Shown here: piece after piece, positions 34,289-43,667 of the stretch
How positions within the stretch are numbered: the stretch's first letter is position 1
How the letters are laid out: each line of letters begins with the position of its first letter
Origin: DASTCZ01 sp963704455
GTDB taxonomy: Bacteria; Acidobacteriota; Terriglobia; Acidiferrales; UBA7541
Assembly (NCBI GenBank): GCA_963704455.1
Contig: OY969905.1
Coordinates: 496,001 to 560,000 of the forward strand
Length of the DNA: 64,000 nt
Direction: 5' to 3'
The notes under the pieces: model-generated
What the model saw: only the letters and a program-made list of their open reading frames with translations
What the model was told of the DNA's origin: nothing
Database searches by the model: none
Program-made: the position numbers and the translations under genes

Positions 34289-34387
34289 TCAATTCAAATT
34301 GTCGCCCCGGCGATTTCCCGATAAACTCACAAACCGCTTCGGACCTCTGTCCAGAACTATCCTGCTCTGCCCGGGAGGGAGCGCAAA

Positions 34388-34930
34388 ATGGCGGATGAAC
34401 TTTCGGAATTGCACGAGCGCGCGGAACACGGCGCAGCGGATAAAAGCATTGCCCCGGTCACTTTGACAATGGCGATCCTGGCAGTGGTGGTGGCCGTCGT
34501 ATCGCTTCTGGGCCACCGCAGCACCACGGAAGAACTTTTGCTTCAAACCAAATCCACTGACCAATGGGCTCAGTACCAGGCCAAAGTCATTCGCGAGAGA
34601 AGCTACGAGGTCTTTCTCGACCAATTGTCCGTTTTCTCCATTGGAGACGAGGCACACGCGAAAGATTTGAAAGCCAAATATCAAAGTGAAATTGACCGCT
34701 ACCGCAAAGAAACGGCCGATATCATGAAAGACGCAAGAGAGTCCGAAGCCGAACAGAAAGTAACCGAGCAACGTGTAAACCGATTCGAACTTGGAGAAGT
34801 CCTTATGGAAGCCGCGCTCGTGATCTGCTCGATCACCCTGCTTACAAAAAAACGCTACTTTTGGCTTCTCGGATTGGCGGCCGGCTTAGCAGGAGTAGCG
34901 ATTGCGGCTACAGGCTTCATGATTCATTAG
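34388..34930 (+). CDS. DUF4337-like membrane protein
   Basis: The 180-residue protein starts at ATG 34388, preceded by GGGAGGGAGC. One membrane helix lies at about residues 24-41, then a long charged helical, probably coiled-coil, section (residues 45-135). Two close helices end the protein (ALVICSITLLT and WLLGLAAGLAGVAIAATGF). The layout and sequence fit the DUF4337 family of unknown function. Confidence 0.7.
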   Translation: MADELSELHERAEHGAADKSIAPVTLTMAILAVVVAVVSLLGHRSTTEELLLQTKSTDQWAQYQAKVIRERSYEVFLDQLSVFSIGDEAHAKDLKAKYQSEIDRYRKETADIMKDARESEAEQKVTEQRVNRFELGEVLMEAALVICSITLLTKKRYFWLLGLAAGLAGVAIAATGFMIH

Positions 34931-34983
34931 AGATTCGCGTCGGAGACGTCATCTGAGACTCCCCCGCGGTGAAGATATTCTCT

Positions 34984-35011
34984 TTGCACGGTCCGGGCGG
35001 GGTGTGATAGT
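34984..35011 (+). promoter_or_regulatory. Candidate promoter of rpsO
   Basis: TTGCAC (34984-34989), a 16-base spacer and GATAGT (35006-35011), about 50 bases before the rpsO start. Confidence 0.4.
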
Positions 35012-35064
35012 CTTCCATCGTCGAAGAGAAGACGAAAAAAAGCGCTGAAAGGGGCGGGACGGAA

Positions 35065-35334
35065 ATGGGCGCCATGAGAGAAGTCAAGTCGGAGTTGATC
35101 GGTCAGTATCGCCAGCACGTGAAGGACACCGGTTCGCCGGAGGTCCAGATCGCGCTGTTGAGCGAGCGCATTAACTACCTGACTTCTCACCTGAAAGCTC
35201 ATCTTAAGGACCATGCATCCCGGCGGGGGCTGATCATGATGGTTAACAAGCGCCGCCGTTTGCTGGATTACCTGAACCGTCGTGACCCGGATCGGTATCG
35301 CGAGATTGTGGATCGCCTTAGCTTGCGCAAGTAG
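35065..35334 (+). CDS. rpsO: Ribosomal protein S15
   Basis: An 89-residue protein matching S15 over its full length: GSPEVQIALLSERINYLTSHLK, then the basic helix region (SRRGLIMMVNKRRRLLDYLNR). It binds the central domain of 16S rRNA in the small subunit. It is followed by pnp, the common bacterial rpsO-pnp order, with a terminator-like hairpin between them. In other bacteria S15 represses its own translation; no such leader could be judged here. Confidence 0.97.
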   Translation: MGAMREVKSELIGQYRQHVKDTGSPEVQIALLSERINYLTSHLKAHLKDHASRRGLIMMVNKRRRLLDYLNRRDPDRYREIVDRLSLRK

Positions 35335-35406
35335 CATGAGCAGTTTTCGGTGGGGCAATTTAGCCCAACCGGGCTTGGCAGCTCTGAAAAGTCGCCCGAA
35401 CCTCGC

Positions 35407-35443
35407 GCGACCGCGCGGCATTTCCGCCGGTCGCATTTTTTTT
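35407..35443 (+). terminator. Terminator or attenuator between rpsO and pnp
   Basis: GCGACC (35407-35412) and GGTCGC (35429-35434) pair, with an inner GGC/GCC extension, followed by ATTTTTTTT. It could end the rpsO transcript or limit readthrough into pnp. In Escherichia coli an RNase III-processed hairpin occupies this place. Confidence 0.7.
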
Positions 35444-35570
35444 AGCTAGCCGGTGCTTTCTGCTTGTTTCGCCGTTCTCTTCCACAAACAACGCTAACTG
35501 TCTCTCGCGCTGGAGCGCAATGCCCGGACGAAACGGGCTCTCACGCCAGCGCACAAAGGAAAATAAACGT

Positions 35571-37706
35571 ATGTCGCAGCAAGAAGCCCCTTACCAGGTA
35601 AAGATTGATCTCGGTGGCAGAACTCTCATCCTCGAGTCCGGAAAAATAGCCAAGCAGGCCAATGGCGCCGTCGTGGCGCGGTTTGAAGACACATGGGTAC
35701 TCTGCACCGCTTGCATGGATAGCAAGCCCAATGACAAAGACTTTCTCCCGCTGACTGTGGACTATCGCGAAAATACCTACTCCGCCGGGAAAATTCCCGG
35801 TGGTTTTTTCAAGCGGGAAGGCAGGCCTTCAGAGCGCGAAATTCTCACCTGCCGCCTGATTGACCGGCCGATGCGCCCGCTCTTCCCCGAAGGCTGGCGG
35901 AACGAAACGCAGATTGTCAGTTTCGTTCTCTCCGTGGACGAAAATGATCCCGATGTCTTCGCTGTCACGGCTGCCTCGGCCGCCGCCTACTGCTCCGACC
36001 TTCCGTTCACGACTCCCATCGCCGCAGTCCGCGTCGGCTTGATCGAAGGCCGACTCGTTATCAACCCCACTGTCCCTCAGCAGAAAACAAGCCTTCTCAA
36101 TATCGTCGTTGCCGGAAGCGACGATGCAATCATGATGGTGGAATCGGGCGCGCTCGAAGTTTCCGAGGATACCGTGACGGAAGCTCTCGCCTTCGCGCAC
36201 GAAAATATCAAGCGCATCGTCCTCGGCATCCGCGACCTGCATGGCCAGATCATGCCGAAGAAAGTCACCGTCGCGCCGCTTCCATTCGACGACGAGTTGG
36301 CGAAACAAATCGAGCAGACCTACGGCACGCGGATTCACGACGCGCTGGACACGAAGAAGCACCCGAAGAAGGAAAGCTACGGGCTGGTCGCCGCAATCCG
36401 CAAGGAAATCCTCGACGCAATTCCGGAGGAGGAAGAAGATAAGCGCAAGCTCGCTGACCGCGCCTTCGAGCGCCTTCGCGAGCATATCTTCCGCGAGGAC
36501 ATTCTTGTTCACAAGCGCCGCCCCGATGGCCGCGCGTTCGACGAAATCCGCAAGATCACCTGCGAAGCGGGAATGCTTCCGCGCACCCACGGGTCCGCGC
36601 TTTTCACGCGCGGAGAAACGCAGGCGCTGGCGACGGCAACCCTCGGCACGAAGGAGGACATGCAGCGCCTGGATACGTTGTTTGAAATAGATGCGTTCAA
36701 GCGCTTTATGTTGCATTACAACTTTCCGCCATTCTCCGTTGGCGAAGTGAAGTTCCTGCGCGGACCGGGCCGCCGCGAAATCGGCCACGGTGCTCTAGCA
36801 GAGCGTGCGTTAACGAATTTGCTTCCTCCGGAAGCCGATTTTCCGTACGCGATTCGTCTCGTCTCAGACATTCTCGAATCGAATGGTTCTTCTTCCATGG
36901 CCACGATTTGCGGAGGTTCGCTTGCCTTGATGGACGCAGGCGTTCCGATGAAGGCCGCATGCGCGGGCATCGCGATGGGGCTCGTGATCGACGGCAATAA
37001 CGCCGCCGTGCTCACGGACATCGCGGGCGCCGAGGATCATTACGGTGATATGGATTTCAAAGTCGCCGGCACTCGGCAGGGAATTACCGCGCTCCAAATG
37101 GACATCAAGGTCGGCGGCGTGAGCATCCCGTTGATGCGCCGTGCGCTCGAACAGGCTCGCCAGGGGCGAATGTATATCCTGGACATCATGGACCAGACGC
37201 TGACCGAAGGCCGCAAGGAGATGTCAACCTTTGCACCGCGGCTTTACATGCTCAGCATTCCGACGGACAAGATTCGCGACCTCATAGGCCCCGGCGGCAA
37301 GAAAATCCGTTCGATCATTGAAGCCACCAAAGTCAAGATTGACGTCATGGATGACGGCAAGGTGCACATCTTTGCAAACAGCGGCGTTGCCGGCGACGCG
37401 GCCATGCAGATGGTCCGCGACGTCACGGCCACCGCCGAAATTGGGAAAACCTATCTCGGCAAGGTTGTCCGGCTCGCCGAGTTCGGCGCGTTCGTCGAAA
37501 TCTTCCCGGGAACGGACGGCCTGCTGCACATCAGCGAAATCTCCGAGCAGCGCATTAAAGACGTCCGCGATGAGCTGAAACTGGGCGATCAGGTGCTGGT
37601 GAAGGTGCTGGCTATCGAAGGCAACAAGATTCGCCTCTCGCGCAAGGCATTGTTGCGCGAGGCGCGGGAGAAGAAGAGTAAAGAGGCGAGCGGCGGCGCA
37701 GCCTAG
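35571..37706 (+). CDS. pnp: Polyribonucleotide nucleotidyltransferase (PNPase)
   Basis: The 711-residue protein starts at ATG 35571 after CACAAAGGAAA. Two RNase PH domains flank an all-helical linker. The second, active copy reads GPGRREIGHGALAERAL and later DIAGAEDHYGDMDFKVAGT with the catalytic Asp residues. The KH domain (LIGPGGKKIRSI) and the S1 domain (GKVVRLAEFGAFVE) close the protein. It degrades RNA 3' to 5' with phosphate and is a degradosome component in many bacteria. The length is standard. It ends at a strong terminator. Confidence 0.97.
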   Translation: MSQQEAPYQVKIDLGGRTLILESGKIAKQANGAVVARFEDTWVLCTACMDSKPNDKDFLPLTVDYRENTYSAGKIPGGFFKREGRPSEREILTCRLIDRPMRPLFPEGWRNETQIVSFVLSVDENDPDVFAVTAASAAAYCSDLPFTTPIAAVRVGLIEGRLVINPTVPQQKTSLLNIVVAGSDDAIMMVESGALEVSEDTVTEALAFAHENIKRIVLGIRDLHGQIMPKKVTVAPLPFDDELAKQIEQTYGTRIHDALDTKKHPKKESYGLVAAIRKEILDAIPEEEEDKRKLADRAFERLREHIFREDILVHKRRPDGRAFDEIRKITCEAGMLPRTHGSALFTRGETQALATATLGTKEDMQRLDTLFEIDAFKRFMLHYNFPPFSVGEVKFLRGPGRREIGHGALAERALTNLLPPEADFPYAIRLVSDILESNGSSSMATICGGSLALMDAGVPMKAACAGIAMGLVIDGNNAAVLTDIAGAEDHYGDMDFKVAGTRQGITALQMDIKVGGVSIPLMRRALEQARQGRMYILDIMDQTLTEGRKEMSTFAPRLYMLSIPTDKIRDLIGPGGKKIRSIIEATKVKIDVMDDGKVHIFANSGVAGDAAMQMVRDVTATAEIGKTYLGKVVRLAEFGAFVEIFPGTDGLLHISEISEQRIKDVRDELKLGDQVLVKVLAIEGNKIRLSRKALLREAREKKSKEASGGAA

Positions 37707-37753
37707 CGAAGCTGCGGCTGTCCAAGTTATTACACCCATTCCGGAAAACGAAG

Positions 37754-37790
37754 CGGCCCGGTCGCAAAATTGACCGGGCCGTTTTTCTTT
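37754..37790. terminator. Strong intrinsic terminator after pnp
   Basis: CGGCCCGGTC and GACCGGGCCG form ten perfect pairs around an 8-base loop, followed by TTTTTCTTT on the + strand. It lies between the convergent pnp and murA genes and may serve both. Confidence 0.9.
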
Positions 37791-37826
37791 ATTGCTAATT
37801 GAATTGCGAAGATGTGATGAAGATCG

Positions 37827-39098
37827 TTATTGGCTGCGCTCGATATGCGCGCCCAGTTCTGAAAGCTTTTCTTCGATTCGCTCGTAGCCCCGGTCAATGT
37901 GGTAGACGCGGTCAATCACCGTCTCTCCCTTGGCTACAAGCCCTGCCAGCACAAGCGAAGCGCTGGCGCGCAGGTCTGATGCGATCACGGTCGCGCCTTC
38001 CAATGGAGTCGGCCCGTGAACAATCGCTTTTCGCCCATCAACGGAAATATTCGCGCCCATGCGCGACATTTCGCTCGCGTGCATGTAGCGGTTCTCGAAA
38101 ATTGTTTCCGTAATTGCAGAGTCGCCCTCGGCCTGTGTCGCGAGCGCCATGTACTGCGCCTGCATATCGGTGGCAAAGCCGGGATATTCCTCCGTTGTAA
38201 CATCGGAAGCAACCAGCCGCTCGGCGCCTCTCACGCGCAGGCACTCCTTTCCTTTACGCTCAATCTCTACTCCGGTTTCTTTCAACTTTGCGATCACAGC
38301 ATCAAGGTGCTCCGGTGCGCATCCTTCTAGTTCGATGTCCCCGTTTGTAATTGCGCCAGCCACGAGAAATGTTCCCGCTTCAATTCGATCCGGAATGATG
38401 GAATGCTCCGCGCCATGAAGTTCGCTGGCGCCTTGGACGCGGAGCGTTGTGCTGCCGAGACCTGTAATCTTCGCGCCCATTTTCAACAGCAATTCAGCGA
38501 GGTCCGTTACTTCCGGTTCGCGCGCAGCATTTTCGATCACCGTTTCGCCTTCGGCGAGCGCCGCAGCCATTAAGATATTCTCTGTTCCGGTCACCGTAAT
38601 CTTTTCAAAGTGGATCGTCGCGCCGTGAAGTCGCGCGCCCGCAGGGAGTCGCGCTTCAATGTAGCCGCGCTCGGTGGCGATCTCCGCTCCCATCTGCTCG
38701 AGTGCTTTCAAATGTAAATCCACCGGACGCGCGCCAATTGCGCAACCACCGGGCAAAGAAACTCGCGCCCGTCCCAGGCGGCCCATCAGCGGCCCGAGCG
38801 TGAGCACCGATGCACGCATCGTTTTCACGAGTTCGTAAGGAGCTTCGGCGTCATTAATCTTTACCGCTTCAATCATGAATTCCGTTGGCGGAAACTCAGG
38901 CACCACGACATGTGCGTCCATATGCGCGATCAATTTGGCCATCGTCAGGATGTCGCGCACGCGCGGGATGTTGTGCAGTCTGACCGGTTCCGCGGTCAAG
39001 AGGGCGGCGGCCATCGCGGGCAGCGCGGCATTCTTCGCTCCGCTAATGCGCACCTTGCCTTCGAGCTGTCGTCCACCGCGAATTAGGAATTTGTCCAT
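37827..39098 (-). CDS. murA: UDP-N-acetylglucosamine 1-carboxyvinyltransferase
   Basis: The 423-residue protein starts at ATG 39098; the open frame upstream overlaps murQ in another frame and is not used. K22-N23 (SGAKNAALP) and the catalytic cysteine C119 (PGGCAIGARP) are present, so it should be sensitive to fosfomycin. It adds enolpyruvate to UDP-GlcNAc, the first step of peptidoglycan precursor synthesis, in the cytoplasm. Its start codon overlaps the murQ stop by one base (TGATG). This coupling places the first committed step next to a recycling enzyme. Confidence 0.97.
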   Translation of the reverse strand: MDKFLIRGGRQLEGKVRISGAKNAALPAMAAALLTAEPVRLHNIPRVRDILTMAKLIAHMDAHVVVPEFPPTEFMIEAVKINDAEAPYELVKTMRASVLTLGPLMGRLGRARVSLPGGCAIGARPVDLHLKALEQMGAEIATERGYIEARLPAGARLHGATIHFEKITVTGTENILMAAALAEGETVIENAAREPEVTDLAELLLKMGAKITGLGSTTLRVQGASELHGAEHSIIPDRIEAGTFLVAGAITNGDIELEGCAPEHLDAVIAKLKETGVEIERKGKECLRVRGAERLVASDVTTEEYPGFATDMQAQYMALATQAEGDSAITETIFENRYMHASEMSRMGANISVDGRKAIVHGPTPLEGATVIASDLRASASLVLAGLVAKGETVIDRVYHIDRGYERIEEKLSELGAHIERSQ

Positions 39099-40027
39099 CA
39101 GTGTTTCCTGCCGCCACGGCGCTTGCGTTCTCCGAGCGCCGCGCGGAGATCTCCATGCGCGTTCCGCAGGCGCAGGCGCGCCTCCGCCGATCCTGTTTTC
39201 CGCTTCAGCATGATGAGCGCCACGCATAGATCGTGTCCCGATTGACGCAGCGCGCGTTCCGCATCAGACACATTCGCGCCCGATGCCTGCTCAAGAATCC
39301 GCACGCCGCGCCGGTGTAACTTCTTGTTCGTCAAGGCCACGCCGATCATCCAGTTGTCGTACACGTGGCCCAGGCGAACCATCGTTGTAGTAGAGAGCAT
39401 GTTGAGTACCAGTTTTTGCGCGGTGCCCGCTTTCAGTCTCGTTGAGCCGGCGATGGCCTCGGGGCCGGTTCCGGGCGCGATAAGGATTCGCGCAATGCGC
39501 GCGATCGGCGAGCGGAGGTTTGATGTAACCCCAATTGTCGCGGCTCCAGCCTTTCTCGCTTTTTTCAGCGCCGCAAAGACGTAAGGCGTTGAACCCGATG
39601 CGGTCAGGCCAATTACCGCGTCATGTTTCGTCACACGCATTGCATCCATATCCTTCGCGCCATTCTTCGTGGAATCTTCCGCGCCTTCGACTGCGCCGGA
39701 AAGGGCGCGCCGTCCTCCAGCAAGCACCGCTTGAAACGCGCGCGGCGATACGCCGAAAGTCGGCGGAACCTCCGCGGCATCGAGAGCAGCCAGCCGCCCG
39801 CTTGTCCCTGCGCCTACGTAAATGATTCGTCCGCCCGCGCGCAGCGCGCGTACCATCGCCTCCACCGCGCGCGCAATCGCAGGAATTTGTTGCGCCACTG
39901 CGCGCGCGACACTCGCGTCCTCGCGATTCAACCTTTTGAGAATGTCCTGCGAGGAAAGCAAATCGAGCCCGCGCGTGCGCGGATTCCGTTGCTCGGTTGC
40001 GCTGACTGCTTTGCGAAGGGAAGCCAC
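39098..40027 (-). CDS. murQ: N-acetylmuramic acid 6-phosphate etherase
   Basis: The 309-residue protein starts at GTG 40027. The SIS domain shows GAGTSGRLAALDAAEVPPTFG, the glutamate region EGAEDSTKNGAKD, and GLTASGSTPYV. The C terminus is basic (GERKRRGGRKH). It cleaves the lactyl ether of MurNAc-6-phosphate to GlcNAc-6-phosphate and lactate, in the cytoplasm. This requires a source of MurNAc-6-P. No PTS gene is present, but the BadF-type kinase at 50289 could provide it. It is upstream of murA in the same operon and 707 bases from the NagZ fusion. Confidence 0.95.
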   Translation of the reverse strand: MASLRKAVSATEQRNPRTRGLDLLSSQDILKRLNREDASVARAVAQQIPAIARAVEAMVRALRAGGRIIYVGAGTSGRLAALDAAEVPPTFGVSPRAFQAVLAGGRRALSGAVEGAEDSTKNGAKDMDAMRVTKHDAVIGLTASGSTPYVFAALKKARKAGAATIGVTSNLRSPIARIARILIAPGTGPEAIAGSTRLKAGTAQKLVLNMLSTTTMVRLGHVYDNWMIGVALTNKKLHRRGVRILEQASGANVSDAERALRQSGHDLCVALIMLKRKTGSAEARLRLRNAHGDLRAALGERKRRGGRKH

Positions 40028-40122
40028 GAACCGCGATTATAGCTGGGGAAATGCGCGCTTGCTCACCGCGCGGCGAAACCGCTAATAGCAACGCTCAAGC
40101 GCCGAGATAGAGCAGTGGTCTC

Positions 40123-40695
40123 TCAAAAGCGTGGTATCAATCGGCCCGACTGTTTTAGGTAGTCTTCATAAGCGTCGCCAAATTGTCGAGTGAGAAGCGC
40201 CTCTTCTTTGCGAAGCTTGTAAGTGAATGCGATAAGTATTAGGCAAAACGCCGCCACGCCCCTCCATTCACTCGTAACAAGACCAGTGCCAGCCACGGCG
40301 AGAAGTAGACCCGAATAAATTGGGTGTCTGACTCGCGCATATGGGCCAGTTCGGATAAGTTCATGGTCATTCTTTATAGTCACCCGACTTGTCCAGAATC
40401 GCCCGAGGTGCCGCCTGGCCCAAAGGACCAAACCGATCCCCGCCCAAATCATGACGATACCTACAATTTGAACGACTGGCCCATCAGAGAGGAAGCGCCG
40501 TCCAATCGGGAGGATCCTGACGCTCGAGCCAAACAAAAGAGTGAACGCAACGATTTGATTCACTATCACAGCCGTCCGAATGGCCGTCCCTTCCTTAGTA
40601 AGAATGTTCTTTGCGCGCGTTAAGGTCGCGATCCTATAAATCACGAGTACGACCCAGGGAATATCTGCCAGGATTTGTAGTAAAAGGGGTCTCAT
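40123..40695 (-). CDS. Isoprenylcysteine-methyltransferase-like (ICMT/PEMT) membrane protein
   Basis: A 190-residue protein with four to five membrane helices and the family signature near the C terminus: ELIRTGPYARVRHPIYSG, then TYKLRKEEALLTRQFGDAYEDY. These bind S-adenosylmethionine in the ICMT/PEMT fold. Bacterial members methylate lipids or other small targets, usually unknown. It lies between murQ and the NagZ fusion on the same strand but has no evident link to recycling. Confidence 0.85.
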   Translation of the reverse strand: MRPLLLQILADIPWVVLVIYRIATLTRAKNILTKEGTAIRTAVIVNQIVAFTLLFGSSVRILPIGRRFLSDGPVVQIVGIVMIWAGIGLVLWARRHLGRFWTSRVTIKNDHELIRTGPYARVRHPIYSGLLLAVAGTGLVTSEWRGVAAFCLILIAFTYKLRKEEALLTRQFGDAYEDYLKQSGRLIPRF

Positions 40696-40734
40696 GACTT
40701 TTTATATGGGTGCTCCCGGACAATCGGTGCTAGT

Positions 40735-43566
40735 TTAGCCTCGCCCGATTCGGCGAACAGAAGTTAGTCCCAGCGCCCTGCAAACCGCATCGTGTATCGC
40801 GGGCCGTGCCTCGTTGATTTTCTCGTCCTCCCGCGTCGGGTAAACGCGGTTTGTCAGCAAAACCACCGCAAGATCCTTTTCCGGGTCGCACCAGATGGAA
40901 GTCCCCGTGAATCCCGCGTGACCAAAGCTGCGCGCAGAAAAGTATCGCCCGCTCGAGGATGGCTCCGTCCGCATCGCCCAGCCAAGCGCGCGTGTATTTC
41001 CGGAAAGTGGTTGAGGCGAGGTGAATTCAGCAGTCGTCGCACTCCGAAGATGTCGTGTATGCGCGTAAATTCCGCGGTTAAGTATGAATCTGCAAAAAAT
41101 CGAGAGGTCCCCCGCGGTCGAAAAAAGTCCCGCATGGCCCGCCACACTGCCCATCACCCATGCATTGTCATCATGGACTTCGCCCCGCAAAAGCCTTTTG
41201 CGCAGCGAAGAGTCCGTGCCTGTCGGAGCAATCCGCGCCCGAAAATGCGACGCAGGGGTAAACATTGAATTGTTCATGCCGAGAGATTCAAAGATTCTCG
41301 CGAGCGCGAGTGCATCCAAAGTTTGTCCGGTAACGCGCTCAAGAGTCTCTCCGAGTAAAATGAAGCCAGGGTCGGAGTATTCGCATTTGCTGCCCGGCTC
41401 GTAAGTCAACTTTTCGGAAATCACGCGGGAGATGATCTCTCTTTTTGTCTTGAGAGTTTCGTAGTAGGGGGCGTGCCCCGGTAATCCGGATGTATGCGTA
41501 AGCAGGTGACGGAGCGTGACCGTTTGCCGCCACAATGGTTGTGGCCCCGAGTTCCATTCAGGCAAATAGGTGCTAATCGGCGTATCGAGTGCGAGCTTTC
41601 CGCTTTCGACTTCCATCGCGACAAGTGTCGCCGTCACAACGGGTTTCGTAAGCGACGCGACATCATAAATGGTATCCAGGGAAACAGCCTTCGCTTTCGA
41701 TTCATAAGTCATTCGGCCAAAAGCTTGAATGGCGCAATCATTGTGGTGCACCACAGCACACACGCCCCCCGGAAATGCTTTCCGCGCGACAAGTTTGTCG
41801 AGCAGTTTGCCCACAGTCTTCAAGCGTCTTGTCATCTCCTTTTCTGCGGAGCCCAGCGTCATGGGAATCGAATTTCGCGCCAGTCCATCGCCGATGTGAA
41901 TCGACGCCTTCGCTGCAGGCACGCTAACCGGAGTCGTCCCGGTGATTCCTATCTGTCCGAACAGCGCGCGTGCTGCCCCACGCTGTGCAACATCCGCAGT
42001 ACTGAACGCAGCGAGCCATGTTTTCGCCTTCGGAAAACGCTCGATCAAATAAGGACTTCCAAAGCAAACGACCACGGTGGGCTTGCCCTGTGTGATAAGC
42101 CTATCGATCAGCTTCGCTTGTTCGTCGGGAAGTCCAATGCTGCCTTTGCGGTCCGCCACCCGCACGTAGATTGCGACGATCGCCACGTCATAGCTTTCGG
42201 GGGAGGGAAGACTGGCCAGCATTTGCTGGGAGAACTTTGTGTCCACGCGATTGACACTCACAGACTCAGCGCGCCAACGAATCTCTTTCTCGAATGCCTG
42301 CCCGGGATTTGGGTCCGGATCACCCGCCACGCTAAAAAGCAAAACCCGCATCGCGCGCGATGCGTCCAACGGTAAGAGGTTTCTATCATTGCGGAGCAAA
42401 GTCACTCCGCGATCCGCTATGTCTTGCGCAGCTTTGAGCGATTCAGGATGGCGAAATGTCGAGCCGAGCGCACCTACATCAACAAGGCGATCCCGGTGAA
42501 GGCCAAGTTTTGCCTTTGCGCGCAGAATACGATTCACGGATTGATCGATTCGCTGCTCGGTAAGGTGCCCGACACCGATCGCATTCTTAAGCGCGGAAAG
42601 CGCCTCGCCCGGCGACGGCGGAAGCAACAACACGTCCGCACCTGCAAGCACCGCGCGCACGGCAATCTCTCCCGATGAAAGTTTCGGCCCCGCGCCTGCC
42701 ATGTCCAGCGCATCGGTGACAATCAAGCCACGAAACCGAAGTGTTTTTCGCAAGACGCCCGAAAGAATGTTGCGAGAAAGCGTGGCAGGAATATTTTCAT
42801 CCGGTTCCAGCGCAGGCACCGAAAGGTGTCCGGTCATAATCGCACTCACGCCCGCCGAGATCGCCGCGCGAAAGGGAACCAGTTCCACTTTTTCCAATCG
42901 CTTGCGATCCGCGCCGATCCGAGGAAGTCCGAGATGGGAATCCACACTCGTGTCGCCGTGTCCCGGAAAATGCTTCGCCGTGGCAAGCGCGCCGTTTTCC
43001 TGAACTCCGCGCACAAACTCACTCACGAACTTCGCGACGCTCTTCGCGTCCTCTCCATAGGATCGAGTATTGATGATTGGGTTCGCCGGATTGCTGTTCA
43101 CATCCGCATCGGGCGCGAACACCCAGTGAATTCCGGTTGCGCGTGACTCCAGCGCGGTTATCCGCCCGATCGCGGCGGCGTCTTTGGGTGAATGTGCAGC
43201 GGCCACCGCCATCGCGTGCGGGAAGGAAGTTCCGTCCGAGAGCCGCATCGCTGCCCCTCGCTCAAAATCCGCCGCAAAAATAAGTGGAACCTTAGCTTTA
43301 GCCTGGAGCGCATTCGTGGTTTCCGCCGTCAGATGCGCGCGCGCAAGTTGGAGGCCGCGCGAAGTCGCACGCGTATGCAACATGAATCCGCCGGCATGAA
43401 ATTCTTCAACGGCTCGGATGAACCCGGGGAAATCTGGGCTGTCATCGGGCGGTGCATCACCGTAAAAGGGAAGAACGAACAATTGCCCCAGCTTTTCTCG
43501 GAGCGACATTTCGCTCAGCGTTCGCCGCACCCACTCCGCTTGCGTAGGTTGACGAATACTTGTCAT
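40735..43566 (-). CDS. nagZ: NagZ (GH3 beta-N-acetylglucosaminidase) fused to a serine hydrolase (AmiE/beta-lactamase type)
   Basis: A 943-residue protein from ATG 43566; in-frame starts at 43614 and 43623 would add a basic, non-hydrophobic leader. Residues 1-350 form a GH3 domain with the NagZ loop KHFPGHGDTSVDSH near residue 200 and the nucleophile Asp in VTDALDMAG near 285. A GH3 C-terminal alpha/beta domain follows to about 570. From about 590 a serine hydrolase begins, with SLTK near 638-641, YSD as the second motif and GHAGFTG near the end. No signal peptide is visible, so it is probably cytoplasmic. The expected roles are removal of GlcNAc from muropeptides and amide cleavage between MurNAc and L-Ala. 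It is divergent from the NamZ fusion. Confidence 0.87.
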   Translation of the reverse strand: MTSIRQPTQAEWVRRTLSEMSLREKLGQLFVLPFYGDAPPDDSPDFPGFIRAVEEFHAGGFMLHTRATSRGLQLARAHLTAETTNALQAKAKVPLIFAADFERGAAMRLSDGTSFPHAMAVAAAHSPKDAAAIGRITALESRATGIHWVFAPDADVNSNPANPIINTRSYGEDAKSVAKFVSEFVRGVQENGALATAKHFPGHGDTSVDSHLGLPRIGADRKRLEKVELVPFRAAISAGVSAIMTGHLSVPALEPDENIPATLSRNILSGVLRKTLRFRGLIVTDALDMAGAGPKLSSGEIAVRAVLAGADVLLLPPSPGEALSALKNAIGVGHLTEQRIDQSVNRILRAKAKLGLHRDRLVDVGALGSTFRHPESLKAAQDIADRGVTLLRNDRNLLPLDASRAMRVLLFSVAGDPDPNPGQAFEKEIRWRAESVSVNRVDTKFSQQMLASLPSPESYDVAIVAIYVRVADRKGSIGLPDEQAKLIDRLITQGKPTVVVCFGSPYLIERFPKAKTWLAAFSTADVAQRGAARALFGQIGITGTTPVSVPAAKASIHIGDGLARNSIPMTLGSAEKEMTRRLKTVGKLLDKLVARKAFPGGVCAVVHHNDCAIQAFGRMTYESKAKAVSLDTIYDVASLTKPVVTATLVAMEVESGKLALDTPISTYLPEWNSGPQPLWRQTVTLRHLLTHTSGLPGHAPYYETLKTKREIISRVISEKLTYEPGSKCEYSDPGFILLGETLERVTGQTLDALALARIFESLGMNNSMFTPASHFRARIAPTGTDSSLRKRLLRGEVHDDNAWVMGSVAGHAGLFSTAGDLSIFCRFILNRGIYAHTRHLRSATTAEFTSPQPLSGNTRALGWAMRTEPSSSGRYFSARSFGHAGFTGTSIWCDPEKDLAVVLLTNRVYPTREDEKINEARPAIHDAVCRALGLTSVRRIGRG

Positions 43567-43667
43567 GCGGCTTCTCTTTTCGCGGTTAGTCTTGCGGCTA
43601 GTGTTCTTAGCCATCGATCCCAAATCTTATCAGAATGCCGCGGGTGCCTGATTACCGCGTTCCGCCA

